Shown here: positions 54,101 to 64,000 of the stretch, piece after piece
How the letters are laid out: every line of letters begins with the position of its first letter
How positions within the stretch are numbered: position 1 is the first letter of the stretch
Assembly: GCA_036971475.1 (NCBI GenBank)
Contig: JBAIZL010000010.1
Location: 14,344,514-14,408,513, forward strand
Source: Prosapia bicincta
Taxonomy: Eukaryota; Arthropoda; Insecta; Hemiptera; Cercopidae
Direction of reading: 5' to 3'
Length of the DNA: 64,000 nucleotides
Made by a program: the position numbers and the translations under genes
The notes under the pieces: model-generated
Told to the model about the DNA's origin: nothing
Database searches by the model: none
Seen by the model: the letters and a program-made list of their open reading frames with translations, nothing else

Positions 54101-56344
54101 ACCCATAAGGACTAAATCCCGCCCAAAACTGATATAGACGTTTTATTTATCGTTCATTAGGGTGAATGACCTCTATTTAGAGTAAATAATCTAAAATAAA
54201 CAGACTATTGTTGACCTACTTTCGATTATTCTATTATATACGAGCTAGATATGAAATAACAACTTAAATAATATCAGGAACACACCTATCACTGCCCAAA
54301 TCGCTCCAGTCACGCCCGTTGAAGTATAAATACCGACCTATTGAAGAAATGCTATGTTTGTACCTCCTTCTCACACCTACATCCACCCATAAGGACTAAA
54401 TCCCGCCCAAAACTGATATAGACGTTTTATTTATCGTTCATTAGGGTGAATGACCTCAATTTAGAGTAAATAATCTAAAATAAACAGACTATTGTTGACC
54501 TACTTTCGATAATTCTATTATATACGAGCTAGATATGAAATAACAACTTAAATAATATCAGGAACACACCTATCACTGCCCAAATCGCTCCAGTCACGCC
54601 CGTTGAAGTATAAATACCGCCCTATTGAAGAAATGCTATGTTTGTACCTCCTTCTCACACCTACATCCACCCATAAGGACTAAATCCCGCCCAAATCGCT
54701 CCAGTCACGCCCGTTGAAGTATAAATACCGCCCTATTGAAGAAATGCTATGTTTGTACCTCCTTCTCACACCTACATCCACCCATAAGGACTAAATCCCG
54801 CCCAAAACTGATATAGACGTTTTATTTATCGTTCATTAGGGTGAATGACCTCTATTTAGAGTAAATAATCTAAAATAAACAGACTATTGTTGACCTACTT
54901 TCGATTATTCTATTATATACGAGCTAGATATGAAATAACAACTTAAATAATATCAGGAACACACCTATCACTGCCCAAATCGCTCCAGTCACGCCCGTTG
55001 AAGTATAAATACCGACCTATTGAAGAAATGCTATGTTTGTACCTCCTTCTCACACCTACATCCACCCATAAGGACTAAATCCCGCCCAAAACTGATATAG
55101 ACGTTTTATTTATCGTTCATTAGGGTGAATGACCTCAATTTAGAGTAAATAATCTAAAATAAACAGACTATTGTTGACCTACTTTCGATAATTCTATTAT
55201 ATACGAGCTAGATATGAAATAACAACTTAAATAATATCAGGAACACACCTATCACTGCCCAAATCGCTCCAGTCACGCCCGTTGAAGTATAAATACCGCC
55301 CTATTGAAGAAATGCTATGTTTGTACCTCCTTCTCACACCTACATCCACCCATAAGGACTAAATCCCGCCCAAATCGCTCCAGTCACGCCCGTTGAAGTA
55401 TAAATACCGCCCTATTGAAGAAATGCTATGTTTGTACTTCCTTGTCACACCTTCATCCACCCATAAGGACTAAATCCCGCCCAAAACTGATATAGACGTT
55501 TTATTTATCGTTCATTAGGGTGAATGACCTCAATTTAGAGTAAATAATCTAAAATAAACAGACTATTGTTGTTCTACTTTCGATTTTTCTATTATATACG
55601 ACCTAGATATGAAATAACAACCCAAATAATATCAGGAACACACCTATCACTGCCCAAATCGCTCCAGTCACGCCCGTTGAAGTATAAATACCGCCCTACT
55701 GATGAAATGCTATGTTTGTACCTCCTTCTCACACCTACATCCACCCATAAGGACTAAATCCCGCCCAAATCGCTAAAGTCACGCCCGTTGAAGTATAAAT
55801 ACCGCCCTATTGAAGAAATGTTATGTTTGTACTTCCTTGTCACACCTACATCCACCCATAAGGACTAAATCCCGCCCAAAACTGATAATATACGTTTTAT
55901 TTATCGTTCATTAGGGTGAATGACCTCAATTTAGAGAAAATAATCTAAAATAAACAGACTATTGTTGTTCTACTTTCGATTTTTCTATTATATACGACCT
56001 AGATATGAAATAACAACCCAAATAATATCAGGAACACACCTATCACTGCCCAAATCGCTCCAGTCACGCCCGTTGAAGTATAAATACCGCCCTATTGAAG
56101 AAATGCTATGTTTGTACCTCCTTCTCACACCCATTTGCACCCTAAAGGACTAAATCCCGCCCAAAACTGATATGGACGTTTTACTTATCGTTCATTAGGG
56201 TGAATGACCTCAATTTAGAGTACATAATCTAAAATAAACAGACTATTTTTCACCTACTTTCGATTTTTCTATTATATACGACCTAGATATGAAATAACAA
56301 CCTTAATAATATCAGGAACACACCTATCACTGCCCAAATCGCTG
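51133..56344. repeat. 5212-bp higher-order unit, copy 1
   Basis: Every landmark in this segment recurs 5212 bp downstream, including private variants: TTCCCACACC (51590), ATCATTCATTAG (52050), GACCTGAATTTAGAG, CACGCCTGTTG (52500), CATCCATCAATAAGG and GAAATGTTATG. Left of 51133 the two copies differ (CGCTCCAG against CGCTGCAG). Confidence 0.9.
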
Positions 56345-59300
56345 CAGTCACGCCCGTTGAAGTATAAATACCGACCTATTGAAGAAATGCTATGTTTGTA
56401 CCTCCTTCTCACACCTACATCCACCCATAAGGACTAAATCCCGCCCAAAACTGATATAGACGTTTTATTTATCGTTCATTAGGGTGAATGACCTCAATTT
56501 AGAGTAAATAATCTAAAATAAACAGACTATTGTTGACCTACTTTCGATAATTCTATTATATACGAGCTAGATATGAAATAACAACTTAAATAATATCAGG
56601 AACACACCTATCACTGCCCAAATCGCTCCAGTCACGCCCGTTGAAGTATAAATACCGCCCTATTGAAGAAATGCTATGTTTGTACCTCCTTCTCACACCT
56701 ACATCCACCCATAAGGACTAAATCCCGCCCAAATCGCTCCAGTCACGCCCGTTGAAGTATAAATACCGCCCTATTGAAGAAATGCTATGTTTGTACCGCC
56801 TTCCCACACCTACATCCACCCATAAGGACTAAATCCCGCAAAAAACTGATATAGACGTTATATTTATCGTTCATTAGGGTGAATGACCTCAATTTAGAGT
56901 ATATAATCTAAAATAAACAGACTATTGTTGTTCTACTTTCGATTTTTCTATTATATACGACCTAGATATGAAATAACAACCCAAATAATATCAGGAACAC
57001 ACCTATCACTGCCCAAATCGCTCCAGTCACGCCCGTTGAAGTATAAATACCGCCCTATTGATGAAATGCTATGTTTGTACCTCCTTCTCACACCTACATC
57101 CACCCATAAGGACTAAATCCCGCCCAAATCGCTCCAGTCACGCCCGTTGAAGTATAAATACCGCCCTATTGAAGAAATGCTATGTTTGTACTTCCTTGTC
57201 ACACCTTCATCCACCCATAAGGACTAAATCCCGCCCAAAACTGATATAGACGTTTTATTTATCATTCATTAGGGTGAATGACCTCAATTTAGAGTAAATA
57301 ATCTAAAATAAACAGACTATTGTTGTTCTACTTTCGATTTTTCTATTATATACGACCTAGATATGAAATAACAACCCAAATAATATCAGGAACACACCTA
57401 TCACTGCCCAAATCGCTCCAGTCACGCCCGTTGAAGTATAAATACCGCCCTATTGAAGAAATGCTATGTTTGTACCTCCTTCTCACACCTACATCCACCC
57501 ATAAGGACTAAATCCCGCCCAAAACTGATAATATACGTTTTATTTATCGTTCATTAGGGTGAATGACCTGAATTTAGAGAAAATAATCTAAAATAAACAG
57601 ACTATTGTTGTTCTACTTTCGATTTTTCTATTATATACGACCTAGATATGAAATAACAACTTAAATAATACCAGGAACACACCTATCACTGCCCAAATCG
57701 CTGCAGTCACGCCTGTTGAAGTATAAATACCGCCCTATTGAAGAAATGCTATGTTTGTACCTCCTTCTCACACCTACATCCACCCATAAGGACTAAATCC
57801 CGCCCAAAACTGATAATATACGTTTTATTTATCGTTCATTAGGGTGAATGACCTCAATTTAGAGTAAATAATCTAAAATAAACAGACTATTGTTGTTCTA
57901 CTTTCGATTTTTCTATTATATACGACCTAGATATGAAATAACAACTTAAATAATACCAGGAACACACCTATCACTGCCCAAATCGCTGCAGTCACGCCCG
58001 TTGAAGTATAAATATCGCCCTATTGATGAAATGCTATGTTTGTACCTCCTTCTCACACCTACATCCACCCATAAGGACTAAATCCCGCCCAAATCGCTCC
58101 AGTCACGCCCGTTGAAGTATAAATACCGCCCTATTGAAGAAATGCTATGTTTGTACCTCCTTCTCACACCTACATCCACCCATAAGGACTAAATCCCGCC
58201 CAAAACTGATATAGACGTTTTATTTATCGTTCATTAGGGTGAATGACCTCAATTTAGAGTAAATAATCTAAAATAAACAGACTATTGTTGTTCTACTTTC
58301 GATTTTTCTATTATATACGATCTAGATATGAAATAACAACTTAAATAATATCAGGAACACACCTATCACTGCCCAAATCGCTCCAGTCACGCCCGTTGAA
58401 GTATAAATACCGCCCTATTGAAGAAATGCTATGTTTGTACCTCCTTCTCACACCTACATCCATCAATAAGGACTAAATCCCACCCAAAACTGATTATAGA
58501 CGTTTTATTTATCGTTCATTAGGGAGAACCACCTCAATTTAGAGTAAATAATCTAAAATAAACAGACTATTGTTGACCTACTTTCAATTTTTCTATTATA
58601 TACGAACTAGATATGAAATAACTTAAATAATATCAGGAACACACCTATCACTGCCCAAATCGCTCCAGTCACGCCCGTTGAAGTATAAATATCGCCCTAT
58701 TGAAGAAATGCTATGTTTGTACCTCCTTCTCACACCCATTTGCACCCTAAAGGACTAAATCCCGCCCAAAACTGATATGGACGTTTTACTTATCGTTCAT
58801 TAGGGTGAATGACCTCAATTTAGAGTACATAATCTAAAATAAACAGACTATTTTTCACCTACTTTCGATTTTTCTATTATATACGACCTAGATATGAAAT
58901 AACAACTTAAATAATATCAGGAACACACCTATCACTGCCCAAATCGCTCCAGTCACGCCCGTTGAAGTATAAATACCGACCTATTGAAGAAATGCTATGT
59001 TTGTACCTCCTTCTCACACCTACATCCACCCATAAGGACTAAATCCCGCCCAAAACTGATAATATACGTTTTATTTATCGTTCATTAGGGTGAAAGACCT
59101 CAATTTAGAGTAAATAATCTAAAATAAACAGACTATTGTTGACCTACTTTCGATTATTCTATTATATACGAGCTAGATATGAAATAACAACTTAAATAAT
59201 ATCAGGAACACACCTATCACTGCCCAAATCGCTCCAGTCACGCCCGTTGAAGTATAAATACCGACCTATTGAAGAAATGCTATGTTTGTACCTCCTTCTC

Positions 59301-61556
59301 ACACCTACATCCACCCATAAGGACTAAATCCCGCCCAAAACTGATATAGACGTTTTATTTATCGTTCATTAGGGTGAATGACCTCTATTTAGAGTAAATA
59401 ATCTAAAATAAACAGACTATTGTTGACCTACTTTCGATTATTCTATTATATACGAGCTAGATATGAAATAACAACTTAAATAATATCAGGAACACACCTA
59501 TCACTGCCCAAATCGCTCCAGTCACGCCCGTTGAAGTATAAATACCGACCTATTGAAGAAATGCTATGTTTGTACCTCCTTCTCACACCTACATCCACCC
59601 ATAAGGACTAAATCCCGCCCAAAACTGATATAGACGTTTTATTTATCGTTCATTAGGGTGAATGACCTCAATTTAGAGTAAATAATCTAAAATAAACAGA
59701 CTATTGTTGACCTACTTTCGATAATTCTATTATATACGAGCTAGATATGAAATAACAACTTAAATAATATCAGGAACACACCTATCACTGCCCAAATCGC
59801 TCCAGTCACGCCCGTTGAAGTATAAATACCGCCCTATTGAAGAAATGCTATGTTTGTACCTCCTTCTCACACCTACATCCACCCATAAGGACTAAATCCC
59901 GCCCAAATCGCTCCAGTCACGCCCGTTGAAGTATAAATACCGCCCTATTGAAGAAATGCTATGTTTGTACCTCCTTCTCACACCTACATCCACCCATAAG
60001 GACTAAATCCCGCCCAAAACTGATATAGACGTTTTATTTATCGTTCATTAGGGTGAATGACCTCTATTTAGAGTAAATAATCTAAAATAAACAGACTATT
60101 GTTGACCTACTTTCGATTATTCTATTATATACGAGCTAGATATGAAATAACAACTTAAATAATATCAGGAACACACCTATCACTGCCCAAATCGCTCCAG
60201 TCACGCCCGTTGAAGTATAAATACCGACCTATTGAAGAAATGCTATGTTTGTACCTCCTTCTCACACCTACATCCACCCATAAGGACTAAATCCCGCCCA
60301 AAACTGATATAGACGTTTTATTTATCGTTCATTAGGGTGAATGACCTCAATTTAGAGTAAATAATCTAAAATAAACAGACTATTGTTGACCTACTTTCGA
60401 TAATTCTATTATATACGAGCTAGATATGAAATAACAACTTAAATAATATCAGGAACACACCTATCACTGCCCAAATCGCTCCAGTCACGCCCGTTGAAGT
60501 ATAAATACCGCCCTATTGAAGTAATGCTATGTTTGTACCTCCTTCTCACACCTACATCCACCCATAAGGACTAAATCCCGCCCAAATCGCTCCAGTCACG
60601 CCCGTTGAAGTATAAATACCGCCCTATTGAAGAAATGCTATGTTTGTACTTCCTTGTCACACCTTCATCCACCCATAAGGACTAAATCCCGCCCAAAACT
60701 GATATAGACGTTTTATTTATCGTTCATTAGGGTGAATGACCTCAATTTAGAGTAAATAATCTAAAATAAACAGACTATTGTTGTTCTACTTTCGATTTTT
60801 CTATTATATACGACCTAGATATGAAATAACAACCCAAATAATATCAGGAACACACCTATCACTGCCCAAATCGCTCCAGTCACGCCCGTTGAAGTATAAA
60901 TACCGCCCTACTGATGAAATGCTATGTTTGTACCTCCTTCTCACACCTACATCCACCCATAAGGACTAAATCCCGCCCAAATCGCTAAAGTCACGCCCGT
61001 TGAAGTATAAATACCGCCCTATTGAAGAAATGTTATGTTTGTACTTCCTTGTCACACCTACATCCACCCATAAGGACTAAATCCCGCCCAAAACTGATAA
61101 TATACGTTTTATTTATCGTTCATTAGGGTGAATGACCTCAATTTAGAGAAAATAATCTAAAATAAACAGACTATTGTTGTTCTACTTTCGATTTTTCTAT
61201 TATATACGACCTAGATATGAAATAACAACCCAAATAATATCAGGAACACACCTATCACTGCCCAAATCGCTCCAGTCACGCCCGTTGAAGTATAAATACC
61301 GCCCTATTGAAGAAATGCTATGTTTGTACCTCCTTCTCACACCCATTTGCACCCTAAAGGACTAAATCCCGCCCAAAACTGATATGGACGTTTTACTTAT
61401 CGTTCATTAGGGTGAATGACCTCAATTTAGAGTACATAATCTAAAATAAACAGACTATTTTTCACCTACTTTCGATTTTTCTATTATATACGACCTAGAT
61501 ATGAAATAACAACCTTAATAATATCAGGAACACACCTATCACTGCCCAAATCGCTG
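56345..61556. repeat. 5212-bp higher-order unit, copy 2
   Basis: Second tandem copy, followed by about 112 bp of a third start before divergence at 61668 (GATAATATACG against GATATAGACG at 56456). In a partial comparison I noticed only two substitutions against copy 1: TGTACCGCC near 56797, and TTGAAGTAATG near 60520. Confidence 0.9.
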
Positions 61557-61740
61557 CAGTCACGCCCGTTGAAGTATAAATACCGACCTATTGAAGAAAT
61601 GCTATGTTTGTACCTCCTTCTCACACCTACATCCACCCATAAGGACTAAATCCCGCCCAAAACTGATAATATACGTTTTATTTATCGTTCATTAGGGTGA
61701 ATGACCTCAATTTAGAGTAAATAATCTAAAATAAACAGAC

Positions 61741-62930
61741 TATTGTTGACCTACTTTCGATTTTTCTAATATATACGATCTAGATATGAAATAACAACTT
61801 GTATAATATCAGGAACACACCTATCACTGCCCAAATCGCTCCAGTCACGCCCGTTGAAGTATAAATACCGCCCTATTGAAGAAATGCTATGTTTGTACTT
61901 CCTTCTCACACCTACATCCACCCATAAGGACTAAATCCCGCCCAAAACTGATATAGACGTTTTATTTATCGTTCATTATGGCGAACCACCTCAATTTAGA
62001 GTAAATATTCTAAAATAAACCGACTATTGTTGTTCTACTTTCGATTTTTCTATTATATTCGACCTTGATATGAAATAACAACTTAAATAATATCAGGAAC
62101 ACACCTATCACTGCCCAAATCGCTCCAGTCATGCCGGTTGAAGTATAAATATCGCCCTATTGAAGAAATGCTATGTTTGTACCTCCTTCTCACACCTACA
62201 TCCACCCATAAGGACTAAATCCCGCCCAAAACTGATATAGACGTTTACTTATCGTTCATTAGGGTGAAAGACCTCAATTTAGAGTAAATAATCTAAAATA
62301 AACAGACTATTGTTGTTCTACTTTCGATTTTTCTATTATATACGACCTAGATATGAAATAACAACCCAAATAATATCAGGAACACACCTATCACTGCCCA
62401 AATCGCTCCAGTCACGCTCGTTGAAGTATAAATACCGCCCTATTGAAGAAATGCTATGTTTGTACCTCCTTCTCACACCTACATCCACCCATAAGGACTA
62501 AATCCCGCCCAAAACTGATAATAGACGTTTTATTTATCGTTCATTATGGCGAACCACCTCAATTTAGAGTACATAATCTAAAATAAACAGACTATTGTTG
62601 ACCTACTTTCGATTTTTCTAATATATACGATCTAGATATGAAATAACAACTTGTATAATATCAGGAACACACCTATCACTGCCCAAATCGCTCCAGTCAC
62701 GCCCGTTGAAGTATAAATACCGCCCTATTGAAGAAATGCTATGTTTGTACTTCCTTCTCACACCTACATCCACCCATAAGGACTAAATCCCGCCCAAAAC
62801 TGATATAGACGTTTTATTTATCGTTCATTATGGCGAACCACCTCAATTTAGAGTAAATATTCTAAAATAAACCGACTATTGTTGTTCTACTTTCGATTTT
62901 TCTATTATATTCGACCTTGATATGAAATAA
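61741..62930. repeat. 852-bp trimer higher-order repeat
   Basis: Three-monomer block with CAACTTGTATAATATC (GTATA at 61801 and 62653) and ATTATGGCGAACC (61978 and 62830), each pair exactly 852 bp apart, plus TATTCGACCTTGATATG in the following monomer of both copies. The second copy loses similarity after about 62930. Confidence 0.8.
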
Positions 62931-64000
62931 CAACCAAATAATATCAGGAACACACCTATCACTGCCCAAATCGCTCCAGTCACGCCCGTTGAAGTATAAA
63001 TACCGCCCTATTGAAGAAATGCTATGTTTGTACCTCCTTCTCACACCTACATCCACCCATAAGGACTAAATCCCGCCCAATACTGATAATATACGTTTTA
63101 TTTATCGTTCATTAGGGTGAATGACCTCAATTTAGAGTAAATAAAATAAAATAAACAGACTATTGTTGTTCTACTTTCGATTTTTCTATTATATACGACC
63201 TAGATATGAAATAACAACTTAAATAATATCAGGAACACATCTATCACTGCCCAAATCGCTCCAGTCACGCCCGTTGAAGTATAAATACCGCCCTATTGAA
63301 GAAATGCTATGTTTGTACCTCCTTCTCACACCTACATCCACCCATAAGGACTAAATCCCGCCCAATACTGATAATATACGTTTTATTTATCGTTCATTAG
63401 GGTGAATGACCTCAATTTAGAGTAAATAATCTAAAATAAACAAACTATTGTTGTTCTACTTCCGATTTTTCTATTATATTCGACCTTGATATGAAATAAC
63501 AACCCAAATAATATCAGGAACACACCTATCACTGCCCAAATCGCTGCAGTCACGCCCGTTGAAGTATAAATACCGCCCTATTGAAGAAATGCTATGTTTG
63601 TACCTCCTTCTCACACCTACATCCACCCATAAGGACTAAATCCCGCCCAATACTGATAATATACGTTTTATTTATCGTTCATTAGGGTGAATGACCTTAA
63701 TTTAGAGTAAATAATCTAAAATAAACAGACTATTGTTGTTCTACTTTCGATTTTTCTATTATATTCGACCTTGATATGAAATAACAACCCAAATAATATC
63801 AGGAACACACCTATCACTGCCCAAATCGCTGCAGTCACGCCCGTTGAAGTATAAATACCGCCCTATTGAAGAAATGCTATGTTTGTACCTCCTTCTCACA
63901 CCTACATCCACCCATAAGGACTAAATCCCGCCCAAAACCGATATGGACGTTTACTAATCGTTCATTAGGGTGAATGACCTCAATTTAGAGTAAATAAACT
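62310..64000. repeat. Array zone 4: more diverged monomers at the right edge
   Basis: About six monomers, the last one cut by the window edge. Changes rare elsewhere accumulate here: TATTCGACCTTGATATG (also at about 62055), ATTATGGCGAACCACC, CCCGCCCAATACTG and ACGTTTACTAATCG. Higher divergence is often seen near array borders, but the true border is not in the window. Confidence 0.75.

Larger units (their letters stand above)
49504..62309. repeat. Array zone 3: multi-kilobase higher-order duplications
   Basis: This zone is dominated by long, nearly identical duplications of mixed monomer and 111-bp blocks. There is a tandem 5212-bp unit and a 3174-bp offset copy of its left part. Marker variants include CATCCATCAATAAGG, CACCCATTTGCACCC, TTTTTCACCTACTTTC, CGATAATTCTATT and TACGAGCTAGATATG. 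Confidence 0.9.
7455..64000. repeat. Satellite DNA array, 284-285 bp monomer, continues past the window
   Basis: From ACTTTCGATTTTTC at 7455 to the right edge, every stretch is a head-to-tail copy of one 284-285 bp monomer or of a 111-bp part of it. Landmarks in monomer order are CTACTTTCGATTTTTC, GATATGAAATAACAAC, AATATCAGGAACACACC, CACTGCCCAAATCGCT, GTTGAAGTATAAATACCGCC, GAAATGCTATGTTTGTAC, CACCCATAAGGACTAAAT, TATCGTTCATTAGGGTGAATG and AATCTAAAATAAACAGAC. Counting by spacing gives about 177 monomers and about 56 extra 111-bp subunits. The 284/285 difference comes from GATATAGACG versus GATAATATACG. No inversion and no inserted transposon was seen. Arrays of this size are typical of pericentromeric, centromeric or subtelomeric heterochromatin, but the location cannot be told from the sequence. 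Confidence 0.97.

Noticed and set aside
9153..62501. About a hundred near-identical 63-codon open frames on the plus strand, one per monomer
   Set aside because: They open with TTG, not ATG, and the only ATG lies about three-quarters of the way in. Many monomers carry TAA in the same frame (CTAATATATAC or CAACTTAAATAAT). Changes between copies do not favour silent positions. The frame is a by-product of a monomer that happens to be open.
62862..63056. Minus-strand 64-codon open frame in a satellite monomer
   Set aside because: It exists only because of local base changes in one diverged monomer. The same frame is closed in other copies.
7455..64000. CENP-B box in the satellite monomer
   Set aside because: The nearest match, ACTTCAACGGGCG on the minus strand, lacks the TTCG core and the correct spacing to CGGG, so the required pattern is absent.
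7455..64000. Telomere-like TTAGGG in each monomer, and a CRISPR-like repeat pattern
   Set aside because: TTAGGG occurs once per monomer and never in tandem, so it is not telomeric repeat. There are no unique spacers between repeats; the whole unit is repeated, so this is satellite DNA.

Overview
The window looks like nuclear DNA of an arthropod, most likely an insect. It is AT-rich, has no bacterial-style operons, and carries spliced-gene style splice signals, a TAGGTTAGG-type motif near 5705, and a decayed gene whose protein resembles a multi-copy 'uncharacterised protein' family that I know from arthropod genomes. The species cannot be told from this sequence. I see no intact protein-coding gene, rRNA, tRNA or CRISPR array.

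Positions 1-6912 are mostly unique, AT-rich sequence. The clearest feature is a roughly 2.0-kb DNA transposon relic (897-2905). It has about 115-bp terminal inverted repeats starting CACTGG and a matching TAA on each outer flank. Inside it, on the minus strand, is a broken gene (1185-2596) with two frameshifts, two in-frame stops and a probable internal deletion. A CA-rich simple repeat follows at 3052-3131. A few splice-bounded open stretches (3825-3873 and 4041-4129 on minus, 4429-4531 on plus) may be exon fragments of unknown genes, and there is a weak candidate 5' end of a gene near 5412.

Positions 6913-7457 hold a degenerate minisatellite with a 23-bp unit. It runs directly into the main feature of the window: a satellite DNA array from about 7455 to the right edge (at least 56.5 kb, 88% of the window). 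Counting by spacing gives about 177 monomers of 284-285 bp plus about 56 extra copies of a 111-bp subunit cut from the monomer. The array never leaves one orientation, and I see no transposon insertion in it.

The array has three zones. From 7455 to 29657 it is a plain 284-285 bp monomer ladder (about 78 units) with mosaic higher-order periods of about 1709, 2849, 4842 and 7123 bp. From 29658 to 49503, monomers alternate with runs of 2-7 tandem 111-bp subunits, and whole cassettes are copied at offsets of 3385 and 4301 bp. From 49504 to 64000 there is a near-perfect 5212-bp tandem duplication (51133-61668), a nested 3174-bp offset duplication, and a more diverged right end with an 852-bp trimer.

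The short 63-codon frames that recur through the array are an effect of the monomer being open in one frame with a TTG start. I do not treat them as genes. Each monomer does carry two regulatory-looking motifs, TATAAATA and a 13-bp inverted repeat that fits the ecdysone-response-element consensus. Whether either works is unknown.
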